Counted from the stretch's first letter, positions 41,479 through 53,019 are shown. The stretch: DNA of 64,000 bases from Epiperipatus broadwayi (GCA_028023455.1 JAQFVV010006428.1:38501-102500), one strand, 5' to 3'. The notes: generated by a model from the letters alone, not told the origin. A program made the numbers and translations.

Positions 41479-42740
41479 CTTTAATGGACTTCGGTCGTAT
41501 TCTAAATTTAACTTATATTAAAACTCCCCAACTACAGCTTTTTTTTTAAATCATTAAGTTTCCATTTCATTTATATTTCCTTTTTCGTTTTTGATCTTAA
41601 ACTAAACGTATAATTTCAATATTTCTAACCTTAATATTTCTATTCTTTCTAAAAATCTGAACTTTGGAAGGTAAAAGATAAGAATCTTGTTCGAATCATT
41701 TCCCTCTCTTTATTAATTAAGACATGTCTTTCTTCATTGGTTTTATTTCTTTTACTAGTATTAAAAAAAACAATATTTAATATCATTTAATGTTAAATAT
41801 ATATATATGGTCGCAGTATGTGTGATCATCACAATATATATACTTACAAATTCTTATATCAATTTGACCACTTTATCCAGTATAGGTAATATTTGAATGC
41901 CATATGCTTCAATGAGATCTTCAAATTCAGTTTTTATTTTAATTATATTATATACAATGTTAAAGAATGATTTCATGCACAGTATTATACCAAGTAAACA
42001 ATTACATCCATATATTCAATTAAAGAAAGCTCCTTAAACTATAAAGGGATAAATAACTATTGAATAATACCTGTCAAAACAACTTATTTATGTTTAACTT
42101 CAACATAGACATAACAATCTATAATCCTCTGTACTAAATTATTATCAGTCAAATTAAGCTGAGTGGGTACTTTCTTTTAATTCATGCTAAGTACCTTGTT
42201 TAACATTGGCCATAGTGTAAATACACACACACTAGTTATGATAAGCTAATGACATTTTAATATGCAATTTTATCACCTACATTTTAGTTATTAATGTAAA
42301 TAAAATATTTATCTGTTAAATTACAGTCCTAGCTTTAGTTATTTCATTCTATATTATTCAGATAGGTCTATCCAATTGAATACCAATTCACATCATCAGA
42401 TATATTTATCGATGGTATATTTAGTCATAAGAGCTAACAGTATTCACTAACCAAATAAATTCTGAGTGTGATATTGTGTATCATTTTGTTGACATCAAGC
42501 ATGATTCTATAGTCTTAAATTATGAATTTTATAAATAGTAATAGAGTCTCTAGCTCATGGGTCATACAAATTATAGATATCTCAGATAGATCTGTCATTT
42601 TGGAATATACATGAGGTAGATGTTTTTAAATCAACTCTATACTCATCTCATACCTACTTCCCCATATTATATATATATGAATGAATGGGGATCAATGGAA
42701 TAAATTTTATATACATTGTCAAGTTGGATTTAAAAAGTTG
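41479..42740. other. AT-rich stretch, no gene recognised
   Basis: Nothing identifiable apart from short (TA)n tracts. Confidence 0.5.
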
Positions 42741-42741
42741 A

Positions 42742-44705
42742 CAAAATTGTATTAAGGAATTTGATAAGAAAATTGACTTTTTATATAATTGTTATTATTC
42801 AAATAGTTATGGTGATGATAATTACATTAATTTAACAGATGGAAACATTAGTTTTACACAAAAATATGTTTTACAATATGGTTTAAAGTATGTAGGCAAT
42901 GTATGGAAAGATTATAATATGGAATTGATTGTGTCATTGCAGAATATTTTTGATGATAATATGAACTTACAAGATTGTAGTAATATAATTAAGGTTATTT
43001 CTAAACATAAAATAAAACATAATAGATATGATCGATCATGGAATTATGCTGTTTCTAAATTTAAACATCTTTTTAGGACTGAAAAACATATATGTTTGAA
43101 GGAAGATAAAGGTTTAAGGATGTGTTTTATTAAAAAAGATGCATATAATGATAAAATTGAAACACAAATGAATAAATTGGGATTTAATATTTTGACAGTA
43201 TTATAACATGGATGGACTATATGAAATTTATAAATAATATTTTAAAGAAGGCTAAAAGTCATTTTATGAATAGTTGTACATACTATGATATATATCCATA
43301 TGCGGCTATATGCCCAAGAATATTTGCTAATATTAAACTTCAAAAAGTAGGAAATCCTCTTAGATTGATGATAGATTTTGGTGGATCATTTATGTATAAA
43401 ACAGCTAAATATATTGGTAAATTGTTACAAGATATGTTGGGTTTTGGAAGATATGCAGTTGCATCTTCTTATGAATTTGTTGCTAGAATTAAAAATATAA
43501 AAATAAATAATTTGTTGGCTTCATTGGATGTAACAGAATTATATGGATCAATTAATCATATTGCATCTATAAGTTTAATTGAAATTGCACTAATTAATGT
43601 GTCTGTAAATAAACATTTGATATATTTTATTATTGAATCACTAAAATTTATAAGTGATAATATTATTGCAACATATAATAATAAATTTTATAAAATGGGT
43701 AAAGGATGGACAATGGGATTACTTATGGTTGCAAAAATTTGTAATTTTACATGATCAAAATATAAAGATATTATATTTAATTCTTATAATTTTGAAAGTA
43801 TTAAAATTTATACTAGATATGTTGATGATGGTTTGTTTGTGGTCCTCAAGACATTATTGATCTTCTCTTATATAAACTGAATAATTTAAATAATTTAAAA
43901 TGGACTACTGAGTATAAACAAAATGACAAAATAAAATTTTTGAATTTACAAATATATAGAGATGCTACTGATTTAAATTATAAATTAATTTTTAAACCTA
44001 TTGGAGAAAGAAGATATATTCATTTTAAATCACGTGTTCCAATGATAGATAAAATGGCAAGTCTGAAATCATTTTGCATCACAATGATAAATTATGTAAG
44101 GAATGATAAAGTTTTAAATATTGAACTCTTTTCTAATGAACTTTCAAAGGTTTTATCTACAGTAAATTCATTTAATAATAAGAAGAGAATTTGCAATGTT
44201 GCCTTAGATAATAAAAAATGGATATCTATGCCATTTGTAAATAACATGCAATCTAAATTAATTAAAAATATATTTAAAGAAAAATATAATATTTCATTTT
44301 GTGTTCCTCCAAATGGTAATCGATTGATTAATAATACTAAGAGTATGATTCCTAAAATGCAAAGAATTAATATAATTTATCAGTTTTCATGTGGATTTAA
44401 TAAATTATATATCGGTGAATCAACATGTTCTGTGAAAAAAGATTAAAGGAGCATCAGTTATTATATAATCGGATTAAAAATAATGTAAATAGTCAATTTA
44501 ATACAGCTTCAGTATTCTTTGACCATGAAAAGTCTTGTAATTATAGGTTTACATTTAATATTAATGAAATAAAAAATATTAATGAAAGAAAGGAATCATA
44601 AAAAGAAGAAAATTAAAGAGGCAATTTTAATAGATAAATATAAAGATCATGTTATTAATAGTCAAGTTGCAAATACAGCCATACACAGATTATGGAAATT
44701 TATGT
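42742..44705 (+). pseudogene. Penelope-like element, nearly full RT-GIY-YIG protein in broken frames (family A)
   Basis: The most complete PLE copy. Piece 1 (42742-43206, open upstream of the ATG at 42919) is the N-terminal region. Piece 2 (43212-43754) starts the RT: CPRIFANIKLQKVGNPLRLM corresponds to the FYGLPKIHK..PLRPI block, NNLLASLDVTELYGSI is motif A with its aspartate, and KFYKMGKGWTMGLLM matches the GTPMGSP region. A frameshift then leads to RYVDDGLFVV near 43815-43850, so the catalytic YxDD is kept. Piece 3 (43940-44446) holds the FLNLQIYRD block, the connector and INIIYQFSCGFNKLYIGES, the GIY-YIG start. One more frameshift (near 44440) separates the KEHQLLYNR and FFDHEKSCNYRF part ending near 44703. 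At least four frame breaks make it inactive. Related fragments: 3646-4037, 17330-17720, 51480-51625. Confidence 0.85.
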
Positions 44706-44724
44706 AACATTAAAATTTGAAAAT

Positions 44725-44765
44725 CATGTAAAACTGACGAAAATTTCTACGCGCCACTAAAGAAT
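44725..44765 (+). ncRNA. Hammerhead remnant after family A element
   Basis: ACTGACGAAAA at about 44732 keeps the canonical CTGACGA core and is followed by ACGCGCCACTAAAG, but stem II and the GAAA box are missing or merged. It sits where the ribozyme lies in the other family A copies and suggests that their TTGACAA cores derive from CTGACGA. Confidence 0.3.
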
Positions 44766-44994
44766 TTAAAATATGTTTTTTTTTTTTTTTTTACCGTTAA
44801 ATTGTTTATTATATATTACATATATATATATTATCTTTTGAGCAATACTCTAAAATACTCAACATATAAAAGTATCAGTAAAATGGCAAATAATTCCTGA
44901 ATTGCAGTTCTGCTGAACTAACATTGTCATTGGTCTTTGTCATTACGCTCATGCCTTCATAATTATTTATTTTTTATCATCATCTATTTTAGTG

Positions 44995-45100
44995 ATCTAA
45001 TATCTATCTGTATACCTATCTTTTTATCTAACTATCTATCTATTTACATATCTATCTATCTACCTATTTATCTATCTGAATATCTGTGTCTACTTGTATA
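44995..45100. repeat. Degenerate (ATCT)n
   Basis: ATCT units with many substitutions. Confidence 0.85.
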
Positions 45101-45339
45101 TTAATCTATCTATCTTTTCTGGGAACTCGGGTATTAGTTCTGTAATAAAGAAAAGATAGGAGGCCTTTTCATTTATGTGATAAGGGAGGAATCTTGTGAG
45201 TGTCAAATAAACCTGGCAATTTGAATGTTATTTCTCATAGAAAAAAACATGTTTTTAAACATGCACAAAACTTGCTTTGAAATGTGTACAACAAAAACTA
45301 TTATATTGGTGCCTTTTTTAGATTTTTGTGGATTTTTTC

Positions 45340-45660
45340 AACTGTGTTATTTAATTCTGCATTGTTGGTCATATTCAAATTATTTTGATCTTCAGGTTTG
45401 TTATTAAAATTTCAAGTTAATTTAATTCTGCATTTTTGTTCTGACTTTCTTCATCTTTAATTTCAATTTGTTATTTACTTCTGCATTTTTTGGATTTTTG
45501 ATCTTCAATGTTTGTTCTTCAATTCTACATTTTCATCTTTAATTTCAAGTTTTTTATTTAATTCTGCATTTTATCATCTTTATTTTACATTTTTGGATCT
45601 CTTTTGCATCTTTTTGTTGTTTAATTCTGCATTGTTAATATTCAATTTATTGTGTTCATT
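45340..45660. repeat. Degenerate minisatellite inside Merlin copy B
   Basis: TTTAATTCTGCATT and related TTCATCTTTAATTTCAA phrases recur every 40-70 bp (about 45352, 45421, 45475, 45555, 45626). It produces two spurious hydrophobic frames. Confidence 0.65.
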
Positions 45661-45734
45661 CATTGCAGTATTAGTTGATATTCAATGGTGTTTCTTCCTT
45701 GGATAATAATTAAAATATCAATTTAAAAGCTGCT

Positions 45735-46475
45735 GATTACCAAAAAGAAAGCCATTTGTTATTTTCAACAACAAGGCATCCTCTCATTATTCAAAATGTG
45801 TCCTAATGGTCACAATATGACTTTTTACATTCACACTTCTGACAAACAGTGGTGTTGCAATGTTGCACATTACAATACTAAAATTTCCATTCATAAGGGA
45901 ATGTGGTTGGAAGGTTCCAGAATCCCATTTCTAATTGCCATCCCCTTCATTAACAGTTGGGTTCATAAATTAAGTTCTATAAAACCAGGAAAATGAGCTT
46001 GGGTTAGCGAAAAAACCATCTTTGATTGGAACATATATATGAGGGAAGTTTGCAGCATTGCCATATATCAACAAGGACAGCTAAAATTGGAGGGCCTGGC
46101 AAATTCATCAAAGTTTATGAAAGCCTTTTAATCAAAAAAAATCAACAAGACAGAAATCTTTCTGACCAGTGGATGTTTGGTAGGCTATCTTGAGAGTTGG
46201 AGCAATGTTTTATCATCAGAATAAAATATAGTGTGACAACTTATGGAACTGCTGGTTATGAGCATTTTCATGTCAACCACACATACAATTTTGTGAATCC
46301 CAAAACTGGGGTAAACACACAAAACATTGAATAACTATGGGGTTCCGTGAAATGGTGAAATAAACAACAGCAAGGACATCAAGTCAACACTTTGACTTAT
46401 ACCTGGCAGAATTCATGTGGCATAGATTACACAGACATGATGATGCCTTCTTTTCCATACTAAATGATATCAAAA
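45735..46475 (+). pseudogene. Merlin (ISXO2/IS1595-like) transposase, decayed
   Basis: The readable start at 45796 is MCPNGHNMTFYIHTSDKQWC, CNVAHYNTKISIHKGMWLEG, SRIPFLIAIPFINSW; family members have CPxCGxxM, a C..C zinc ribbon, RKGTFFEGSKLPL and a helix-rich stretch. After a stop: WVSEKTIFDWNIYMREVCS (family GVSEKTIVDWYNFCREVC). In another frame, IGGPGKFIKVYESLLIKKN stands where the family has GGPGKIVEIDESKF, so the first catalytic aspartate is now tyrosine. QWMFGRLS follows, then YEHFHVNHTYNFVNPKTG and NTQNIE, which keeps the last acidic residue, and finally a QEFMWHR-like C terminus. Several stops and frameshifts. DDE/D catalysis is lost, so the copy is dead. Confidence 0.8.
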
Positions 46476-46934
46476 ATATTTTTTCCAGTCTAAAAAACAT
46501 GTCAACAAACAAACTGCTGCAATTTACATTTACTTTATTTCGGTATTGAATTAATTAATTGACTTTGTTTCTTTTTTTTTTTTTGTCCATTTATCAAAAA
46601 CACACTGTCATTTGTTTTTTTTAAAACATAGATTGTGTGGCAAAATTTGTTAACAGCAGGTACTGCACAATCACATGCCCAGTCTATTGGGGGGGGGGTC
46701 CACTTCAAACATCCATTTTGTCTGCAAAAATTCAATTCCAAATTGTTTTTTTCAGCTACACAAAATGAGTTTTATTTGAGCAAGTAAGTAGTATCTTTGT
46801 ATAGGTGATGTTTTGGTATGTGTTTTTAAAAAAATATTTTCACAGATGTTTTGAAATAAATTTAATTCAGTGTCAAAGCATCATAGATTTCTGCATACAT
46901 GTGTATTTCATTTTTGTCTTTTAAAAATATATAT

Positions 46935-47105
46935 CTTGGGTATTAGTCCTGCAACATGGTCCATGTATTGCCATGCTTTTCACATTTGTATTGAAGCTGC
47001 TAAGTAAATTGTTCCAAAATAACAAGATTACAAAGTTACCAGTACATTAATATGAATGTGAAAAGATGCAATACATTGTCCATATTGCAGGACTAATACC
47101 CAAGT
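46935..47105. repeat. Foldback at the right end of Merlin copy B
   Basis: CTTGGGTATTAGTCCTGCAA at the start is the exact complement of the last 20 bases of the foldback. Further pairing: CATGGTCCATGTATTGC with GCAATACATTGTCCATA, and GCTTTTCACATTTGTATT with AATATGAATGTGAAAAG. Confidence 0.85.
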
Positions 47106-47230
47106 CCTTTGTCTGAATATTTACTTATCATTCTGTATCTATTATTTTAAGAAACTAGATCATTTCATTTTTCACAATCATTTTTGAGTAAATTATGCAC
47201 TATAATTTTGTCAAAAAATTTATAAAGTCT

Positions 47231-47443
47231 TAATCAAATCAAATTATAAACAAATCGAAATATTAAACAATCGTTTGTATACAATTTAGTCCAATATCAA
47301 ATCGATTTTCATTCACATATAAATAGTCTCATGATGCCATTTTTTAATTTTTAGAATGTTTATATGTGAACGAAAATCGATTTGATATTAAATTAAATTG
47401 CATACAAACGAGTTATTATTTTGATTTATTTATAATTCGATTA
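47231..47443. repeat. Foldback MITE with about 90-bp arms
   Basis: Arms 47231-47323 and 47359-47443 share AATATCAAATCGATTTTC, CACATATAAA and TCGTTTGTAT. The loop is about 35 bp. No coding content. Confidence 0.85.
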
Positions 47444-47900
47444 ACTATATATATATATATAATTGATTTAGTTAAAGTGTGTAACAGTTGGCTATTGTCA
47501 CGCAAATGATTTCCGAATTAATAAAAGGTATTTCTTTTATGTTTATTTTTTTTAGAATAGTTTATGACTTATAATATAATTATTTATATACAATAAAAAT
47601 GTTTAAATATTGAAATCTGCTCGTGATAGAATTTTGAAATAAGATGTTTACTAAAATAAAGTTATCAATGTAACACTGATTTATATATATATATAATGTA
47701 AAAATACAAACTCATTACAGAGCCACCTGGGAAAATATTAGTAAAGACAGCTTAATCAAAAACTTTAATATATTAATTATTAAAATATGATATGACCATG
47801 TTTGTATTTTGGGGACCATAAATTGCATCAGGTTAATAAATTACAAGAAAATGGGTCTATAAAATTAATGATAAATAAAAATTTTGTATATAAAATTATA
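47444..47900. other. AT-rich stretch, no gene recognised
   Basis: Nothing identifiable. Confidence 0.5.
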
Positions 47901-48159
47901 AATATATTAAATTTATTAAGCGCAAGCAGATGATATAATAATGTGAAAGGCTGAAACCTTTAACAGATGCACCTTAAAAATGCTTATGTAACAGCCAATC
48001 AGTATTTCTGGCTCATGTTTTTAAATTGAGAGTTCCATGTGCAATCATTATTACATCTGATTGGCTGTTACAAGCATTTTTAAGGTGCATCTGTTAAAGG
48101 TTTCAGCCTTCATGTTATTATTATATCATCTGCTTGCACTTAATAAATTTAATATATTT
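47901..48159. repeat. Foldback MITE, about 100-bp arms (copy 1)
   Basis: Arms 47901-48002 and 48057-48159 pair along AATATATTAAATTTATTAAG, GCAAGCAGATGATATAATAA, GGCTGAAACCTTTAACAG and ACAGCCAATCAG. The loop (CTGGCTCATGTTTTTAAATT region) is also found in copy 2 at 48361. Confidence 0.9.
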
Positions 48160-48360
48160 ACATTTGTTACTATCATTTCATTAAATTTGAAAATTACTTC
48201 ATAGTAAATTGAAAGATTTCACATTGTTTATTTGTATATAATATTTAGTGAAATAAAAGTGAAGATGTTTTAAGCTTCATGCTCTTAGTTCAGAATGCTT
48301 GAGTCTGGCTTATTTATATATAAATTTAAATAGAGAAGAAGGTGTTCCATCTTTTTCTTG

Positions 48361-48483
48361 TATTTCTGGCTTATGTTTTTGAATTGAGAGTTCCACGTGT
48401 CGTCATTATTACATCTGATTGACTGTCACATTAACATTTTAAAGCACATCTGTTAAAGGTTTCAGCCTTTCACGTTATTATTT
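48361..48483. repeat. Foldback MITE, half copy (copy 2)
   Basis: Matches the loop and most of the right arm of copy 1 (TATTTCTGGCTTATGTTTTT, GAGAGTTCCACGTG, ACATCTGATTGACTG, GTTAAAGGTTTCAGCCTTTC). The left arm is absent, so this copy cannot fold on itself. Confidence 0.85.
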
Positions 48484-48848
48484 TTAAAAAAATGTTGTAA
48501 AATTTTAATTAGTTAAGAGATTACTAGTATAATGCAAGAAAAGAAAGACAAATTATTTAATTCAGTTAAGTTTCTTGCAGACAAATGAATTTGAATTCTG
48601 AAATTAGAAAATGTATATATTTTGTGACTGTTCAGCTTTGCCATCTCGAATAGGTTTAAAAAAATAATTTAACTTTTTTTTGTAGCATATTAAATGTCAA
48701 TTATAAATACTTATTAAAAAAATTACAAAGCAGTAAAATTAAGAATGTTAGAGAATAAGTTTTAGCATTTGTTTTTTTTTTTTAAATATTCTATAATCAT
48801 TTATAAAATAATTAAAGGAATGTAGAAAGTATTTATGAGAAAACCACT
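48484..48848. other. AT-rich stretch, no gene recognised
   Basis: Nothing identifiable. Confidence 0.5.
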
Positions 48849-48974
48849 AAACATCACATGATCACCATTTTTTATGCTTAAACAAGCTGATAGTCAGAGG
48901 CAAAACTCTCCATACAGTAACACCATTGATTACTCTGGCTTGCACTTAGTGGCGCTAGTATGGAGAATTTTGCC
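48849..48974. repeat. Repeat family H, copy 1, with terminal inverted repeat
   Basis: GGCAAAACTCTCCATAC (48899) and GTATGGAGAATTTTGCC (ending 48974) are inverted. The stretch AACATCACATGATCACCA and ATTGATTACTCTGGCTTGCA are shared with 63524-63737. Relative to that copy this one lacks the hammerhead-bearing middle. Confidence 0.7.
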
Positions 48975-49545
48975 CCTTTGTATATATGAAAAATAGGTCA
49001 AAACAATATATTAAATTGAACCATTTAGTTTGGATAAAGGTGTGATTTAAGAAAAATATTCTGATATAAAATAATATAAACTTAATTATGGATTTGTTAA
49101 ATACATGTGTTGACTAAATATAGAAATAGGTCTGAAAATTGCAGTAATCTAATCTTTAATCAAGAAGATAACAGTGCAGATTAATTCTGTGAAGAAAAGT
49201 TGTTGGTTAAAATTGTTTCACTCAGAATAGATTGAATAGCTTTCCTTTGCTGTCTGCTTAAACATTTTTTGTAACATTTCATCACCTCAGAAGTATGATG
49301 GCATCAGCTAGGAAAAGACTATTTGCCATTGATAGCTAGAAAACAAGCCATGCCTGTCAAAAAGACCTAGAGTTATGCAGTTGTATCCACATATGAATGA
49401 AGTTGTATAGAATGCAACATGATCTGCATTAAATAAAAACAAACATGCAGTCAACAAAGGAAAGGACTCTATCCTAACATTTACCATATATCTATCTCCA
49501 GTGGGACTCTTCTACATTGTCTACTGTGCATATCAGATGTTTTTC
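48975..49545. other. No gene recognised
   Basis: Ordinary AT-rich sequence with nothing identifiable. Confidence 0.5.
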
Positions 49546-49665
49546 TATATTTGATCATAAGGCTATATATATATATATTAATGTTTGGATCATATTTATT
49601 CTGTATATATTTGATCATAAGGCTATATATATATATATTAATGTTTGGATCATATTTATTCTGTA
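49546..49665. repeat. Perfect 60-bp tandem duplication
   Basis: The unit with TATTTGATCATAAGGCTATA, a (TA)n run and AATGTTTGGATCATATTTAT occurs twice with a period of exactly 60 bp and no mismatch seen. Confidence 0.95.
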
Positions 49666-50044
49666 ATAGTTATGAATAGATGGTCTACAATTTCATATTT
49701 TATTCATTTATTGTAAATAAATTATTTTTCCTAACCAATTTAGTGGGGTTTTTGTTTTCATACTCATTCCAAACATGTGACATTGATATTCATTAAGCCA
49801 TGTAATCTGCTGAGGGTCATGTAGGAATAATGAAAGTACATTAAAACGATGATGATAATGATTAATAATGGTAAAGTATCCGTAAGTAATCTTTCTATTT
49901 AAGAGAGATTGGGTATAAATATTAATTTTAAATTGATTTTAAAAAAAGAAAAATACTTTTGGAATGATTATAGTTAAGTTAACCTTCACTTTTAAGATTA
50001 TTTTGATCATCATCATAAGAATGTGGATTATATTTAATATTGAA

Positions 50045-50274
<230 letters not shown>

Positions 50275-50289
50275 ATTAAATGACTGTAT

Positions 50290-51163
50290 TTTTTCAAAGC
50301 AATAATGAAATCAAAAATGAACTCCAGAACAGCTCTCTTTTGACTTTAAACATGGAATGGGAAGATCTTAACAACAAGTAAAATATCTAGATTTGTTGGT
50401 TCAACGTGAACACACACACTTGACATACAAAATGTTTATGAAACCAGTTGAAGTAAGAGGCCATATCCAACCCAGTTCCATCACACCCACCAACCATTAA
50501 TTAGCTGGTCTCACATCTTTTCTGCACAGGAACCAACAGCTGTGTAAGTTGGATGCAGACAGAAAGACAAATTTAATATTATATAGGGAAGACTTACTGA
50601 AGATGGGGTTCAAACACAGGCTGATCGACATAAAGATCATACATTTTAACAATAAAGTAACAAACAATACACCCAATGCGCAAACACACAGGCTGCTGCT
50701 GCCATACATTCCTAATTTACATAACAAATTTTATGAAATATTTAGCAGACAGTTTCAACTAATTTTCCTTACCCAGCCCCCCAGTTCCAACAGATTGCTT
50801 AACAACACTAAAGATAAATTAGCACTGTCTCAAACACCTCAAACCGGTTGTAATATTCCATGCACTCATGCAAATTGTAGATCCTCATATTATTGGGAGA
50901 CCAAAGCAGCAATAGAAACCAGATTACAACAACATAAATATGCGTATATTAAAGCTCAGTCAGATCCATCACGTTATTCAATTTTTGCAATTCATCAAAA
51001 AATAACAGGACACCAGTGTGAACTTCAAGATGTCAGCCTGGTCTGCAAAGAAAGTCAAGATTTGAAAAGAAAAGTGAAAGAGGCCTGCTTCATATCGATG
51101 GATTGCAACACCATCAACCGCAAGGACACATGTTTCACAATATCAAGAAAATGGAGCAATTAA
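50290..51163 (+). pseudogene. Penelope-like element C-terminal half (family C)
   Basis: The open frame 50549-51163 covers the connector and endonuclease of a third PLE family. It contains RQFQLIFLTQPPSSNRLLNN (the NRLLNN box just before the GIY-YIG domain in PLEs), then TGCNIPCTHANCRSSYYWET, a decayed GIY..YIG in which YIGET has become YYWET, then KAAIETRLQQHKYAYIKAQS, KITGHQCELQD and KRKVKEACFISMDCNTINRK, the usual helical C terminus. Upstream, 50290-50548 shows connector-like fragments (VEVRGHIQPSSITPTNH) in other frames with stops. The start at 50549 is internal, not a true start. The frame is long enough to suggest recent activity, but the YIG loss argues against function. Confidence 0.75.
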
Positions 51164-51429
51164 CCTTGAACTTTGCATAATTGCATATAATTAATTCACT
51201 TATAGCTATGAAGATGAGAGCACATCTCTTGAACGCGCTCGCAGAATAGTATTTTATTTTGTTTTAAGTAGAAAATAGCTTTGAGTACAGGTGCAATAGC
51301 GCCTATAGTATTTTACAAGTATTTTTATTTGCACGCAAAGTTTTCGTGTTAGATTTGTATTACAAAGCAATATATGTAATTATATAACTGTATATTTATA
51401 AATACAGTAATCAGATATATTTTAAAAAT
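51164..51429. other. Putative terminal region of the family C element
   Basis: GC-richer phrases such as GAACGCGCTCGCAG and AATAGCGCCTATAG follow the family C stop. It may be the pLTR, but I found no clean ribozyme in it. Confidence 0.35.
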
Positions 51430-51625
51430 TTTATCCACTTAGGAGCGCTTTCGACTCATAGTCTTTGTCAACTAACACTTTGAAAGGGTAACATTCGCAC
51501 AATTCTGTGATCTTAACGTTTACTGCCTGCCTGTTAATTAAGTCATGATTGTATTTGTATATTAGCATAGTCTCTTTTATTTTTCTTTTTTTGTTACTTT
51601 TTTCAATTTACAATATTTTAATGTT
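51430..51625 (-). pseudogene. Family A Penelope C-terminal tail and pLTR
   Basis: Minus strand from about 51620 encodes KRDYANIQIQS, a stop, NRQAVNVKITELCE-like residues, matching the end of family A endonucleases (KEAMLIK..LINRQTANIKINELWEN at 3940-4037). It is followed by the ribozyme-like segment of the pLTR. Confidence 0.6.
51434..51478 (-). ncRNA. Hammerhead-ribozyme-like motif (family A pLTR)
   Basis: Minus strand: stem I TTAG/CTAA, core-like TTGACAAA, stem II GACT/AGTC around ATG, then GAAAGCGCTCC. AGCGCT after GAA is palindromic with no loop. It aligns with the motifs at 4087-4146 and 17250-17305, but its stem III palindrome differs in sequence while keeping the symmetry, a sign of compensating change. 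Confidence 0.5.
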
Positions 51626-51629
51626 ACTG

Positions 51630-52520
51630 TAATTGAAAGTTGATATTTTAGATTTAGTGTCTGAATGTTGTATGAGTCCTCTTAGAGACAACATAATAAT
51701 TAATTCTAATTATTAATATACAATGTTCTTATAATAAAATAAATCTTATCGCAGGTTTTATTTTACTTTGCTTAAAATATAGGTTCTTTTACAATTTTAA
51801 AATCTCATCTCAGGTTCTAAAAGTCTTTATCTCAGGGTTAAAATTTAAAATGCACATGGAACAAAGACAATGCTAATGGTAATATGTTTAAAACATTCGT
51901 AAATATGGCGACTATTATTTAAGCCCTAAGTTAAACCTTTTCTATTCTTCCCCCAGTTGTATCCTTAACATTCATATTTGAAGGAAGCAAACATAAAACT
52001 ATACAATAGTAGAGTATTCAAATAATTAAATAATATATGGCTAGCAAATTGAAACATTTCTAACTACTTTAAAATTCTTCAAGTATAACTATTTCATTTC
52101 TATCAACTATAAAACACATAAATATTATATTCTCTCAAGCAACTTTAAATAAACAATAACATGGAATAATGCAGAAGATAGTAAGAGTGTATTTTATGCT
52201 AACAAGTACATAAGTGCTTATGATAAAATAAATAACCAACTTCTAATTATGCAGATGAAAATGAATAATAAGCAAAATAAATGAATAAAGTTGAAAATAA
52301 TAAATTCTCATATTCAGGTAAAATGAGCAATAAATGAAGCAGATAAATAAATTTTATGTACCCATTGAAAATTTTACTAAAATAGATTTTCGGAATGACA
52401 AATGTAATAATGCAGTAATATCATAATAGCAACAAAACAAAAACGTATTTAATTAAAAGCAAACATATTTATTTACAACATATAATATCTATGCATAGCA
52501 TATCGCTTCATATATTCATG
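51630..52520. other. AT-rich stretch, no gene recognised
   Basis: Nothing identifiable. Confidence 0.5.
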
Positions 52521-52521
52521 T

Positions 52522-52626
52522 ATATTAAAATTTATTTAACATTTTTTATACACTTAAATGCAATGTTTTTTTTTTTTTATAATTGCATTAAAGTGTATAA
52601 AAATGATAATAAATTTTAATATATAT
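52522..52626. repeat. Foldback with about 45-bp arms
   Basis: TATATTAAAATTTATTTAAC and ATACACTTAAATGCAAT on the left pair with ATTGCATTAAAGTGTAT and TAATAAATTTTAATATAT on the right, around a T-rich loop. Confidence 0.8.
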
Positions 52627-52682
52627 TCTTTAAATTATTAATTCTAAGAAAAAATACTCCTTTATGTTGTTTATCTTATAAT

Positions 52683-52982
52683 CAATGAAATATAATATAA
52701 ATCTTTATTATATAATAATAACAACTTGTAAATACATCACAGAAAAATTATATATATAAAAGCCTTTTTCGGTAATTCTCAATTTTTTTTACCCTTCTCA
52801 ATATGATACCTCGTACTAATACTAAGTATTAGTACGAGGTATTAGTACGAGGTATCATATTGAGAAGGGTAAAAAAATTGAGAATTACCGAAAAAGGCTT
52901 TTATATATATATATAATTTTTCTGTGATGTATTTACAAGTTGTTATTATTATATAATAAAGATTTATATTATATTTCATTGA
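52683..52982. repeat. Near-perfect 300-bp palindrome
   Basis: Arms 52683-52822 and 52839-52982 are almost exact complements; the differences seen are the length of a (TA)n run and one base in an A/T run. The 16-bp middle contains GTATTAGTACGAG, which is repeated in tandem at the start of the right arm. No coding content. Confidence 0.95.
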
Positions 52983-53019
52983 ATATATATTCTATACAAT
53001 AGATGATTTATTTACAATA

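Larger units (their letters stand above)
45123..47105 (+). mobile_element. Merlin-type DNA transposon relic with transposase remnant (copy B)
   Basis: Inverted ends: GAACTCGGGTATTAGTTCTG at 45123 and the complement of CAGGACTAATACCCAAGTC at 47105. An extra copy of the end sequence, CTTGGGTATTAGTCCTGCAA, lies at 46935 and starts the terminal foldback. The interior holds a decayed ISXO2/IS1016-like transposase, the kind encoded by the Merlin superfamily. Merlin elements are cut-and-paste transposons with 8-9 bp target duplications; I could not confirm a duplication here. Confidence 0.7.
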
